Shown here: positions 24,665 through 33,134 of the stretch, one piece after another
Numbering within the stretch: the stretch's first letter is position 1
Layout: every line of letters starts with the position of its first letter
Source: Phaeodactylibacter xiamenensis
GTDB lineage: Bacteria > Bacteroidota > Bacteroidia > Chitinophagales > Saprospiraceae
Reading direction: 5' to 3'
Assembly (NCBI RefSeq): GCF_000759025.1
Contig: NZ_JPOS01000035.1
Location: 124,001-188,000 of the forward strand
DNA length: 64,000 nt
The notes under the pieces: generated by a model
Database searches by the model: none
Seen by the model: only the letters and a program-made list of their open reading frames with translations
What the model was told of the DNA's origin: nothing
Program-made: the position numbers and the translations under genes

Positions 24665-25312
24665 ATGCCAAAAGATTTTGTGCGGATTTTGCATGGGGTA
24701 GTTCTTGTGTTGCTGGCCAGTTCCCAAAAAGGTTACACCCAGTGCAGTGTATACCCTAATCTTTTAACCGCCAATTTGAACAGCGCTAATTCGACGCTAT
24801 CCATATCCGGGATAAGTTGTGAACCTTGCCGGGTTGGAGTTGGCGAGAACCGCAACAGATGCATCTGCCGGGAGGATTGTAAGCGCATGATTCCCCCGGA
24901 AACTGTTATTGATGAAATACAAAATGATTGTATCGAAGATTGTGCAGATGAGTTCCCTAATGATCCTAATTCATATCACCATTGTTTAGGTTATTGTGAT
25001 GAATTGCCTTTTCAGGATTATTATGATTGTTTATCAGACTGTGGTAACTATAGTCAGTTGAGGCGCCCTGTAGAATATGAATATCGGATAGGTGTATGGT
25101 ATGCCACTGGATTCGTACCTTCATTTACTGGGGATCCTGACGAAATATTTCAAAGTGAAAATAACGGCGCTCCTCCGGAAACAATAAGTGTATCTTTGAT
25201 GAATACTCCATCAGGAAGTTATAGTTATTGTTACTTCACATTCTTGGAAATCTCCTACGACGATGGCACCTGCTGTCACTTCATCAATGCAGAGTGCGTA
25301 TCTATTGGTTAA
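24665..25312 (+). CDS. Secreted Cys-rich hypothetical protein with repeated CX3C motifs
   Basis: A 215-residue protein with a plausible signal peptide (about 1-26, hydrophobic core GVVLVLLASS). It has 16 cysteines, including a series of CX3C pairs: C68/C72, C89/C93, C107/C111 and C122/C126, plus CX2C at 52/55 and CC at 203-204. Even numbers and regular spacing suggest disulphides formed outside the cytoplasm, or metal binding. I recognise no family. It is the first of a run of five rightward exported-protein genes or fragments. The start is uncertain because an alternative signal-like start lies at 24624 in another frame. Confidence 0.65.
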   Translation: MPKDFVRILHGVVLVLLASSQKGYTQCSVYPNLLTANLNSANSTLSISGISCEPCRVGVGENRNRCICREDCKRMIPPETVIDEIQNDCIEDCADEFPNDPNSYHHCLGYCDELPFQDYYDCLSDCGNYSQLRRPVEYEYRIGVWYATGFVPSFTGDPDEIFQSENNGAPPETISVSLMNTPSGSYSYCYFTFLEISYDDGTCCHFINAECVSIG

Positions 25313-25337
25313 TTTGCTAATTTAAAACCCACAAAAC

Positions 25338-25973
25338 ATGAAAAAGATAACACTTCTGGCAGCACTCGCCATACTGATGCTTGCCGCTTGTGAAAAGGAC
25401 ACCGTGAATACTGCTGGGAACAACTCCAACGGTGAACTGGCAAATCTGACGATCGGCATTGTGAGAGATTACCTGCCGTTGGATTTGGTCAGGCAAAACA
25501 GCACAGTAGTCTTTAAGAATGCCGATGGAGAAGAAAAAAAGCTTCAGATTCACTGGCTGGAAGAAGAAAAGGAGAAGGCATACGGCAACCGTACTTACGA
25601 ATCAGAGCACATTGCCATCTGGTATTTGGACGAAAGTGACCGGACTTACCAATTGAAAACCATTGCATCAGCAAACTATACGGAAGGAGGAGCCAATGAG
25701 TTCGTCACGAGCTTGATAAACACAACAGTTAATAATGGTCTTTCTACTGCTTTATCTTCGATATCCATATCAGCCGACAAGTCGCCCTTGATGTGTGACT
25801 TGTTGCCATCAGTCGATATTCTGGGCAAGACTTTCGCAGACGTTTACACCAGCGGGGTGGTTTTGGAGGATGTCACCTCTTTTTCCCGGCTATACTACAC
25901 GATAGAGCTGGGTGTCGTAGGCTTCGAAGGCTGGGAGGGAGAAATGTGGGTGCTGGACCGTTTTGAGGAATAG
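25338..25973 (+). CDS. Hypothetical lipoprotein
   Basis: A 211-residue lipoprotein with signal and lipobox MKKITLLAALAILMLAAC (Cys18). The mature part is acidic and shows no domain I recognise; only one further Cys is present. It follows the Cys-rich protein gene by 25 bases. Its TAG stop is in frame with the next open frame, which begins only six bases later, so the two may once have been one gene or could be joined by readthrough. Confidence 0.75.
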   Translation: MKKITLLAALAILMLAACEKDTVNTAGNNSNGELANLTIGIVRDYLPLDLVRQNSTVVFKNADGEEKKLQIHWLEEEKEKAYGNRTYESEHIAIWYLDESDRTYQLKTIASANYTEGGANEFVTSLINTTVNNGLSTALSSISISADKSPLMCDLLPSVDILGKTFADVYTSGVVLEDVTSFSRLYYTIELGVVGFEGWEGEMWVLDRFEE

Positions 25974-25979
25974 AAACGG

Positions 25980-26489
25980 ATGAAAACCCACAAGGAGGTG
26001 GATATCGCCCGGATCAGTCAGGGCAAAGGGTGGCATGAACTGGGCGAAGCAGAGCTGAAAGCCCTGGAAGACATCGCTTATTATGGGAGCACCGGGGCAG
26101 GAGTCCGCGCCCAGAACATCCTGAATGCCTTTTACGGGGCGGGGCAATACCACGAGCCCATTCTCCCTACTGGTCTACAAGCCCTATCCAAACCGGGCAG
26201 CAACCGTCCCGAAACCAGAAAAGCGCTCAAAGTGCCGGCTCAGGTACAGGCATTCCCCAACCCGGCCCGGCAGTCGGTCACCTTCCGGTGTACTTTGCCG
26301 GAAGGCACAGAACAGGCAGAGCTTAGCATACAAGACGTAAACGGGCAGACTATAGCCGTGCTGCCCATCGTGGAGGGACAGGCGACGGCCTCCTGGGACA
26401 GCCGGCCTTACCCCGCCGGGCTGTACTTTTATACGCTCCATCTGCCCAACCGTCGTTTAGCGACCCAAAAATTGGTTATCTTACGGTAG
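25980..26489 (+). pseudogene. C-terminal fragment of a T9SS-exported protein
   Basis: A frame of 169 codons with no signal peptide. The first 60 residues (LKALEDIAYYGSTGAGVRAQ then NILNAFYG) resemble the region before the sorting domain in large Bacteroidota surface proteins. Residues about 85-169 are a type A sorting domain (AFPNPARQSVTF, YPAGLYFYTLHLPN, QKLVIL). Without an export signal it cannot reach the T9SS, so it is most likely the remnant of a longer gene. It is in frame with the lipoprotein gene across a single TAG codon. A fused readthrough product is possible but unproven. Confidence 0.6.
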
Positions 26490-26511
26490 GTTGAGCAACC
26501 AAAGTATTAAT

Positions 26512-26542
26512 GCCCTGCTTGCCTGTCTCAGGCAGGCAGGGC
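26512..26542. repeat. CCTGC-type hairpin repeat, copy 1
   Basis: GCCCTGCTTGCCTG (26512-26525), loop TCT, then CAGGCAGGCAGGGC (26529-26542): 13 of 14 pairs plus one G-U. It lies between two genes and resembles the hairpin at 62613-62656, so it looks like a dispersed REP-like repeat that may also stop transcription. Confidence 0.7.
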
Positions 26543-26569
26543 TATTCTCAAGATAACAACTGGCTTCTC

Positions 26570-28147
26570 ATGCACCTCAGATTTTTGCTATTTCTATTCC
26601 TGCTCAGCAGCGCTTCCTTGCTGCCTGCACAGGAGGAGGCTTTCAATAAGCGCTATTACTTTGGTTATGCTGCGGCTATCATCAACGGGGTCTACCCTAC
26701 AGACAGCTGCATTTACATCACCGGGCTGGCCGCTGATACTATACCGCCCTTTTATCCTTCAGGCTTATTTTTTGCTAAGCTGGACCTGAATGGGGAAGTC
26801 GAACATACAGCTTTTGCCCATCCGGAAGGGCAGGTTATTGAAAACTGGAGAGGTGGCTTAAAGTCTATCGGAGAAAGGTTTCTCACGAGTGCAATGATAA
26901 GAGATACGAGCTTTAGGGTGGCATTGATTTTTTTGGATTCAGCAGGATCGATTGTGAATACCAATGAACTCCTTCATTTTTTTCCGCTTCATGAAAATAC
27001 ATTTCAAACAAACTATGAGCCAGTTATTGGAATCGACAACAAAATATTGCTGCCTACCCGTGACCGGAACCCTCAGGGGGTCAACAACACGGAATCCGTA
27101 CTTCAGCTATTTACTGCAGATGGGGAGCTTTTATGGCGAAAAAACTTTGGCGCTTTTGATTATTGGGATGCTCCAGTTTCAGCCAGCGCTATAGATAGTA
27201 TCTTTATTATTGGAGGGCTGCGTGCAAATTTCAATAAAGTCAGAAAAAATTATATTTACCAACACCGTATCTACGCCATCGACACCCTCGGCAACGTCCA
27301 ATGGAACTACCTCAGCCCGGTTGATGAGCTGCTGAGCGAACAAATGGCGATCCACGCAGAGCCGGACGGTAGCGTCATTGCCGCCTGCTTCAAAGGCGAA
27401 GAGTTTTCTGTGAATGCGGTTTCGGGGGCGATCAACTGGAGCCCGGCCTACATCTACAAGCTCAATCCGCAGCATCAGTTGGAGCGGGAAGTGGAGTTTC
27501 ATGAGCCTTACCCGACAATGGGCTACAGTGACCTTAATAAGGTTCTAGCCCCGGCAGATGGAAGCGGGTATGTGATAGGCGGGCATATTTCGATATTAGA
27601 GGAGGGGGAAGCAGATGTCGTTGGTTGGCTCGCCAAAGTGTCCCTGGATGGAGAAAAGCTTTGGAACCGCAAAATAAGATATCTGGAAGTCCCTGATGTA
27701 CTTGAAACGCACGAGATATTCGACCTAAAAGAAATGCCTGGCGGCGGCTACCTCATGGGCGGGCAGACCATATACGGCAATGAGCCTTCCGGGCCCATAC
27801 AGCGCGGCTGGCTGCTGCGGGTGGATGAAGAAGGCTGCCTTGTGCCCGGCTGCCACCTGGTCAGTACGGAGGAGGCTGCTGCCCCGGCTCTTTCGCTCCA
27901 CCTCTATCCCAACCCAGCGCAGGAGTACCTCTATGTGCTGCTCCGGGATGCGGGCATTGCCCGCCGCCGGGGCCCTGCCCTGCAATTGCTGGACCTGCAG
28001 GGGCGCATCTTGCAGTCGCACCCCGCCGGCCGCATTGATGAGGTGACCAGCATACTGCTGGTACGGGGCCTGCCTGCCGGCGCCTACGTCCTCCGCTATG
28101 TGGCGGACGGTCAGGTTTTGGCGGCGGAGCGGGTGGTGGTGCGGTAG
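26570..28147 (+). CDS. T9SS-exported hypothetical protein
   Basis: A protein of about 525 residues from ATG 26570, which gives a good signal peptide (MHLRFLLFLFLLSSASLLPAQ); the frame is open 60 bases further upstream but that part crosses a hairpin repeat. The body has repeated beta-rich motifs (LFFAKLDLNGEVEH, LLWRKNFGAFDYWDA, WLLRVDEEGCLVPGC) like the beta-propeller proteins that report on logged or accumulated values. The end is a type A sorting domain (about 445-525: LSLHLYPNPAQEYLYVLL, LPAGAYVLRY, AERVVVR). It is probably secreted or attached at the cell surface. The function is unknown. Confidence 0.85.
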   Translation: MHLRFLLFLFLLSSASLLPAQEEAFNKRYYFGYAAAIINGVYPTDSCIYITGLAADTIPPFYPSGLFFAKLDLNGEVEHTAFAHPEGQVIENWRGGLKSIGERFLTSAMIRDTSFRVALIFLDSAGSIVNTNELLHFFPLHENTFQTNYEPVIGIDNKILLPTRDRNPQGVNNTESVLQLFTADGELLWRKNFGAFDYWDAPVSASAIDSIFIIGGLRANFNKVRKNYIYQHRIYAIDTLGNVQWNYLSPVDELLSEQMAIHAEPDGSVIAACFKGEEFSVNAVSGAINWSPAYIYKLNPQHQLEREVEFHEPYPTMGYSDLNKVLAPADGSGYVIGGHISILEEGEADVVGWLAKVSLDGEKLWNRKIRYLEVPDVLETHEIFDLKEMPGGGYLMGGQTIYGNEPSGPIQRGWLLRVDEEGCLVPGCHLVSTEEAAAPALSLHLYPNPAQEYLYVLLRDAGIARRRGPALQLLDLQGRILQSHPAGRIDEVTSILLVRGLPAGAYVLRYVADGQVLAAERVVVR

Positions 28148-28262
28148 AAAAAATCGTTTTGCAGTTTACCTTACCTACTACCGCAGGGCACATTTAGGAA
28201 TCCTGCACCGCATGAGCTAAATTGACATTGTCGTTTATCATCAGACCATTTAAACATAAAAT

Positions 28263-29195
28263 ATGAAAAAGACAACATACGCTTACTCCCTGTTGCACCT
28301 GCTACTTGCAGTGACTGTAGTTTCGCTCAAAGCACAGGATTACACCCCTTTAGTCATTGAGCAGGCCACCTGGCAGATCATTGCGATAAATGGAAATGTT
28401 TATACCCCCTTTGGCTACACTATTGAGGGGGATACCACGATTGAGTCGGTAGCGTACAAGAAAGTTTATTATTTGGATTTGTACCCCGATACCTTCTCAG
28501 TCGACTACGCTATTGAAGACCGATGGCTTTTTGGGGCCCTGAGGGAAGATACTGCTGCCCGCAAGGTCTACACGATTATATTCGATGAAACATGGGATGG
28601 TTTCTGCACCATTGGTAGTGAGATTGAACTCTATGATTTTTCAAAAGGCATTGGAGATACGATTAGCAATTGTTTGACTTTTCCTGACATAGAATACCCA
28701 TATATCATTGATGCCATCGATCAGGAGGAAGTATGGGGGCTTAACCGGACTCACATCCAAACCTCACAGTACGGCATTGAAGAATCGCTGATTGAAGGCA
28801 TTGGATACTCCGGTGGTCTTTTTGTTGAAGCTCTTTATTTGCCCAGTACTGCTGATTGGGGGGTGTTCCTTCATGATTATTGTGTGGGTGCTGCAGCGGA
28901 CTGTGGATTGCTCAGCAGTACGGTTTCTGAAAAGGTGGTGCCGGCAGTCCGGGTATTCCCCAATCCGGTAAGACAGGGTGCGCCACTGTGGCTCGAAAAG
29001 CCGGAAGGCATGGCTGCTGACCATACCGTAGAATTGGTGGATGCTATGGGGCGGCTTTGTATCCGTCAGGCGTACACACCACCCGCCGATGGGCAATACC
29101 TTTCGACCACCGGATTAGCTCCCGGCTTTTATGTGTTGCAGTTCCGTAGCCAAGACGGGCAGCTTTTTCAGCTTGAAAAAGTAATCATAGAGTAG
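28263..29195 (+). CDS. T9SS-exported hypothetical protein
   Basis: A 310-residue protein with a signal peptide (MKKTTYAYSLLHLLLAVTVVSLKAQ) and a type A sorting domain at about 225-310 (VRVFPNPVRQGAPLWL, LAPGFYVLQF, QLEKVIIE). The central 200 residues are acidic and beta-rich, with segments such as YKKVYYLDLYPDTF and TIIFDETWDGFC that are common in Saprospiria surface proteins. I do not recognise a catalytic motif. It is the last rightward gene of the exported-protein cluster. Confidence 0.83.
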   Translation: MKKTTYAYSLLHLLLAVTVVSLKAQDYTPLVIEQATWQIIAINGNVYTPFGYTIEGDTTIESVAYKKVYYLDLYPDTFSVDYAIEDRWLFGALREDTAARKVYTIIFDETWDGFCTIGSEIELYDFSKGIGDTISNCLTFPDIEYPYIIDAIDQEEVWGLNRTHIQTSQYGIEESLIEGIGYSGGLFVEALYLPSTADWGVFLHDYCVGAAADCGLLSSTVSEKVVPAVRVFPNPVRQGAPLWLEKPEGMAADHTVELVDAMGRLCIRQAYTPPADGQYLSTTGLAPGFYVLQFRSQDGQLFQLEKVIIE

Positions 29196-29241
29196 AGTAG
29201 GGGCATGGATGAGAGAGGTAAGCTTGTATTATACCGACGAT

Positions 29242-29353
29242 AAAGTGGTTTGCCACAGCAAACCGACTTGGTGTCGGCATAAACGCTGGAAAGTGGCCTG
29301 CGCCTGTCCTGACAAGCTTCGCTTCGTCACGGGCCGATGTTGCAAACCACTTT
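29242..29353. repeat. Structured 112-bp intergenic element with 12-bp inverted ends
   Basis: AAAGTGGTTTGC (29242-29253) is the perfect inverse of GCAAACCACTTT (29342-29353). Inside are a local hairpin GGTTTGC-CACA-GCAAACC (29247-29264) and a second one CCGAC-TTGGT-GTCGG (29263-29277) that share two bases. GGTTTGC can therefore pair either locally or with the far end. It lies in the intergenic space between convergent genes. Confidence 0.6.
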
Positions 29354-29367
29354 GTTAAGCGTATACA

Positions 29368-29772
29368 TCAAGCCTTGCGAGCTGTTCCAAGCTCTACACT
29401 CACGAGGGCCATCACCACCAAAACCTCTCCGATGAAATAAGCCACGCCCAGCCAGGTCAGGGTGTCGAAGCGGTAGGCCACGATCCCAAGCGTAGCAATA
29501 CAGTAGAGGGTATTGGCTACTGCGATGCCGGTCAGAAAGGGGGCTCCGCCTTCTTTGATCCGCCAGTAGCAGGTGAGGGAGTAAACGGCAAAGCAAGCGG
29601 CAACGCCCGCCAGGATGTAGAGAAGGGAGGCAGGCATGCCAAACACAGACTCGTACCGGGCAAGCACCTGACTGAGCAGGAGAGCGGTGATGATGGCACC
29701 AATGCCGTCGATCAGGAATAGCTTGTTAATCGTAGCTTTGGCAGGCATAGGTTCGTTTTTACCCGGTTGCAT
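29368..29772 (-). CDS. Small integral membrane protein, function unknown
   Basis: A protein of about 134 residues with four hydrophobic helices: LFLIDGIGAIITALLLS, LLYILAGVAACFAVYSL, FLTGIAVANTLYCIATLGIV and FIGEVLVVMALVSVEL. The start is uncertain. ATG 29772 is given; 29748 (MPAKATINKL) is equally good and 29811 is possible but adds a non-hydrophobic lead. I recognise no named family. It lies about 120 bases downstream of the glycosyltransferase-like gene on the same strand. Confidence 0.72.
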   Translation of the reverse strand: MQPGKNEPMPAKATINKLFLIDGIGAIITALLLSQVLARYESVFGMPASLLYILAGVAACFAVYSLTCYWRIKEGGAPFLTGIAVANTLYCIATLGIVAYRFDTLTWLGVAYFIGEVLVVMALVSVELGTARKA

Positions 29773-29889
29773 GGAAGGAAAGGGTAAATGGTTAAACGCG
29801 CTACTGACCATTCTGTTCTTTATGCTTTAGCTGTCCGCGTACTTTCTCAAGGTATTTTTCATCTACTTCCAGAACACGGCAAATCGTGG

Positions 29890-31512
29890 TCAAGGCTCCC
29901 TGCGCAGTACCCAGACCCTGTCCGGGCAGCCGCCCCACAGCCACCGTTGGTAAGTAAAGCCAGCCTGCATAGCGTAGCCGGGCCTTGGGCCGAAGGCGAT
30001 CATCCACTCATCATCATCCACCCACCACCAGGATTTACCGGGCTGCCCTTTGCGTGCCGGGTGGTAATGATGCCAGCCATTGTACTCATAACCAGCATCC
30101 ACCCGCTGCATGCGGATATCATTGCGCTGCAGCCATTCAAAAGCCTGTGCCCGGGCGCGGTTCCAGGCAAGATAGTCATGGGTAGCCAGCATGCTGAAGA
30201 GCGCAAATATAAAGAGGACTGCTCCTTTAAACCATACCTGTGGCTTTGGGGCAAGGGTTGCCAAAAACAGGATAGCCGAAGCCACGCTCAGCAGCATATA
30301 CCGATCGAAAAAACCGGTGACCGACATAGCCAGGAAATTAGCCAGATTGAGCAGCAGCAGAAAAAGGAAGAAATCCTGCTGTTTTTGATTCAGCTCACGC
30401 AAGGCACTCAGGCCCACCCAGGTCAGCAGGCTGGCTGACAGCTGACTGATGTAGCCCAACGTATACATCGTCCATGTTGGCAACTGTGGCGTATTGCGGA
30501 GCTGAAAAGTGTATACATCGCCCAACAGCTCCGGGCCAAGCCCCCAGTTGTACAGGATGTTACCACCGTACGGAAAAACATGGCCGGCATAATGCTGCGC
30601 GATGAGCAAGCCTGCATTCGCTACTAGTATCCCGGTCAGCGGCCAAAGCCGGAGTACGCCGGCAGCCCGCACACGAGACCAAAGAAAGGGGAGCAACGGC
30701 AGGCAGAACGCCCCGAGGTAGACCCATGACTTAAAGCTTTGCCGGCCCAGCTGTGCGAGTACTCCCTCCGGCGCCTCCCAAAGTTGCTGCAGTAGCTGCG
30801 CCGAGACCGGCAGGTAGTTTTCGCTGATGCCTAACCAGGGTTTTACTGTATTTTCCAAAAGCAAGTAGGCGCTTGCAGCCACCGCTGCGGATAGCCCCGC
30901 CCAAAGCCATCCCCGCATTCCACCGCGCTGTTGCAGCAGGTACCAGCCCCCCATAGCCGGGAAGAGTAAGATGCCCGGTTGCCGGTTGAGGTAGGCCAGC
31001 AGGCTTAAAACTACAAAAAGAAGCAGCCACCGGATCTGCCTGCTCTGCTGAAACCTAAGGCCTGCCCAGGCGGCCCAGATAACCAGGGCCAGAAAAGGCA
31101 CATCGGTCATAAAGGAAAAAGAAAGGTGAAAATACAATGGGCTGAAAAGCAAAACAGCGGTGCCCACAGTAGCCATGCTTACGGAAACACTGAGCAACCG
31201 GAGCAACCGGAAGAACCCCAGCCCGCCCAGCCCCGCTGCCGCCCAGGTAGACCACCGCAGGCATTCAAAACTAAAGCCCCCGCCCAGTTTGCAAAACAGC
31301 GCGCCCCAGGCCACTTGCGTCAGGATATTCGGAGAAAAACGAGCCTTAATTGAGAGTTGCCCCGTTTCGACCCATTGCTTAACGGGGTAGGCGTACTGCC
31401 AGTCGTCGTTGAGCGGGAAGTCCCCGCCAAGGCCTACTGCCAGCGCAGCGGCTATCCAGGCCAGCAAGAGCGCTAAAGCGCCGCGATGAAGCGTGATGTA
31501 AAACGGAGCCAT
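29890..31512 (-). CDS. GT39-like multi-pass membrane protein (ArnT/PMT superfamily)
   Basis: A 540-residue protein with about twelve transmembrane segments. The first periplasmic loop carries DFPLNDDWQYAYPVKQWVETG-like sequence (Asp pair near residue 36), the position of the catalytic Asp in lipid-linked-sugar transferases of family GT39/GT83, and FMTDVPFLALVIWAAWAGL follows in a middle helix. Such enzymes move a sugar from a polyprenyl carrier to a protein or lipid at the outer face of the inner membrane. Donor and acceptor are unknown. There is no partner gene next to it. Confidence 0.78.
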   Translation of the reverse strand: MAPFYITLHRGALALLLAWIAAALAVGLGGDFPLNDDWQYAYPVKQWVETGQLSIKARFSPNILTQVAWGALFCKLGGGFSFECLRWSTWAAAGLGGLGFFRLLRLLSVSVSMATVGTAVLLFSPLYFHLSFSFMTDVPFLALVIWAAWAGLRFQQSRQIRWLLLFVVLSLLAYLNRQPGILLFPAMGGWYLLQQRGGMRGWLWAGLSAAVAASAYLLLENTVKPWLGISENYLPVSAQLLQQLWEAPEGVLAQLGRQSFKSWVYLGAFCLPLLPFLWSRVRAAGVLRLWPLTGILVANAGLLIAQHYAGHVFPYGGNILYNWGLGPELLGDVYTFQLRNTPQLPTWTMYTLGYISQLSASLLTWVGLSALRELNQKQQDFFLFLLLLNLANFLAMSVTGFFDRYMLLSVASAILFLATLAPKPQVWFKGAVLFIFALFSMLATHDYLAWNRARAQAFEWLQRNDIRMQRVDAGYEYNGWHHYHPARKGQPGKSWWWVDDDEWMIAFGPRPGYAMQAGFTYQRWLWGGCPDRVWVLRREP

Positions 31513-31548
31513 AGACGATCAGGTAGAGGCGTGACGAGGCAGCAACAC

Positions 31549-31588
31549 AAAAAAGTGTACCCCTCTCTGACGGAAAGATACACTTTTC
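31549..31588 (-). terminator. Terminator downstream of rpsT
   Basis: Read on the minus strand, AAAAGTGTA pairs with TACACTTTT (31579-31587 with 31551-31559) and a U-run TTTTTTG follows. It lies 25 bases beyond the rpsT stop, a standard rho-independent layout. Confidence 0.75.
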
Positions 31589-31612
31589 AGGATCGATTAT
31601 CCTGGTATGAAT

Positions 31613-31864
31613 TTACAGGCTCGCGACGTGGCGAGTCAGCTTGCTTTTCAGGTTAGAAGCCTTGTTAGCGTGCCAGGTACCGCGCTTCGCCAAGCGGTCT
31701 ACCATGCTGATGACCTTAGGCAGGAACTTCTCCGCTTCTGCTTTCTCCTTCATTTCACGGAGCTGACGGATAGAAGTCCGGGTGGTCTTCTTGTAGTAGC
31801 GATTGTGTACACGGCGCTTAGCTTCCTGCCGCATGCGCTTCTTTGATGATTGGTGATTAGCCAT
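31613..31864 (-). CDS. rpsT: 30S ribosomal protein S20
   Basis: An 83-residue highly basic helical protein (MANHQSSKKRMRQEAKRRVH), the typical length and start for S20, which binds 16S rRNA early in 30S assembly. ATG 31864 is used; the upstream in-frame ATG at 31906 would add a non-homologous 14 residues. It is a single-gene transcription unit with its own terminator. Confidence 0.96.
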   Translation of the reverse strand: MANHQSSKKRMRQEAKRRVHNRYYKKTTRTSIRQLREMKEKAEAEKFLPKVISMVDRLAKRGTWHANKASNLKSKLTRHVASL

Positions 31865-32087
31865 TACTTTATGATATTTACATGCTTTTCCAAAAAAGAG
31901 ACGCAAATTTAAAGCTTCTTTTTAAGATTTTAAAGCTTACCTCTGATTTTATTATGCCGGTAGCTTTACTTTGGTAGTGGAGCCGGTATTGCCAAACAAT
32001 GAACCGCAAAGCGCGTGGCATTCCAAATCATAGTGGTATCTTTAGCAGCCAAAATTAAGAGGAAGATCAAAAAACAAGAATTACACC

Positions 32088-32813
32088 ATGAGAAAAAAAT
32101 TACTGCTGCTGCCGGTGTTGTTTTTCGCTGCCATTAACCTCACACAGGCACAGGTATGGCTGGAATTAGGCGCCAAAGGTATGATGGGTATGACCGGGCT
32201 GGCTAATGCGAATATCAATGGCGACTCAGAACATGACAGCTCGCTAGGCTTTGCCACGTCTCTGGGCGGAGTGGCCAACCTGAATTTTGGCGATTACCAC
32301 GGGCTGACTTTTGAAATGCTGGGCGCTACGTACAGTCACTCCATGACTTACCGGGGGGCAGCCGGCAACCGTACTGTAAATATGGAGTGGGAAAGCATCG
32401 ATGCCTACCTGTTGTACCGTTTTTTCCGGAGCAACGGCGCTTTCGCAGAACTCGGGGGCAAGGCTACTTATCTGCGTGGTGCGCAGCAATCCTTCGGGAC
32501 AGACTGGTCAGATGTTTCGGGTAAGTACACCGACCGCTATTGGTCAGGGTGCTTTGGAGTGGGCGGTTTTGTGACCGCTAATAAGGTGCTGACCGTCAAA
32601 ACCGGAATACGGGCAGAGTACGCCTTTACGGACCTGATGTCAGCCGAGGGGCAGGCAGAAAACTACCCCACCTTCTACACCAACTACGATACTTATGAGG
32701 AAACACGACCCTTCCGGATTGGCTTCTACATGGAAGTGACCTTTGGTGTGGGTGGCATTGCGCAGTCACAGTGCGGTGCCCGTGGTGTAATATTCGGCAC
32801 CGGGTACAACTAG
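32088..32813 (+). CDS. Outer-membrane beta-barrel protein (porin-like)
   Basis: A 241-residue protein with a signal peptide (MRKKLLLLPVLFFAAINLTQAQ) and alternating beta-strands throughout (for example VWLELGAKGMMGMTGL, YLLYRFFRSNGAFAELGGKA, GIRAEYAFTDLM), consistent with an eight- to ten-strand barrel of the OmpW/opacity type. The last strand is followed by a short Cys-containing tail (SQCGARGVIFGTGYN), which is less usual. It is a stand-alone gene followed by a terminator. The role is unknown. Confidence 0.8.
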   Translation: MRKKLLLLPVLFFAAINLTQAQVWLELGAKGMMGMTGLANANINGDSEHDSSLGFATSLGGVANLNFGDYHGLTFEMLGATYSHSMTYRGAAGNRTVNMEWESIDAYLLYRFFRSNGAFAELGGKATYLRGAQQSFGTDWSDVSGKYTDRYWSGCFGVGGFVTANKVLTVKTGIRAEYAFTDLMSAEGQAENYPTFYTNYDTYEETRPFRIGFYMEVTFGVGGIAQSQCGARGVIFGTGYN

Positions 32814-32839
32814 CCCAATAAGCCATAATTATTCAAAAT

Positions 32840-32885
32840 AAAGCAAGTCAAGGGCAAATAATAGCGCCCGGGCTTGCTTTTGTTT
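32840..32885 (+). terminator. Terminator after the outer-membrane protein gene
   Basis: AAAGCAAG (32840-32847) pairs with CTTGCTTT (32873-32880), with an inner GGGC/GCCC pairing possible, and TGTTT follows. It lies 27 bases after the stop codon. Confidence 0.7.
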
Positions 32886-32910
32886 AAAAGCCCTCTTTAC
32901 TTAGTAGCTT

Positions 32911-33033
32911 GACGGAAATAAATGGTACAATTTTCTTTAGGATTCACCAAAATTTTCACACAACCTCCCTCTGGTCAGTTGTTTAGAAAATTTTAGCGAA
33001 TCAAAATTGTATCATTTATTTTTTTTCTCCGTC
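32911..33033. repeat. Long imperfect palindrome upstream of sucA
   Basis: Two arms of about 50 bases face each other around a centre near 32973. Both begin GACGGA, continue AATAAATGGTACAATTTT (left) and the inverse of AATAAATGATACAATTTT (right, one mismatch), and then share GATTC...AAAATTTTC. The element is very AT-rich and ends about 100 bases before the sucA start. With the terminator at 32840-32885 it fills most of this 320-base gap; the rest holds no gene. Confidence 0.75.
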
Positions 33034-33134
33034 TTTTGGGGCAAATTTATGCATAGGCAGTTGCGTATCCGGCGAACGATACCTGCTGCCGCGTGTTTTC
33101 GAACAAAAAACATAATCCGTAACCATAGCAAGTA

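Noticed and set aside
29801-30007. Minus-strand frame ending in a charged helix-like tail
   Set aside because: It overlaps the end of the GT39-like gene in another frame; the tail beyond that gene is too short to support a gene.
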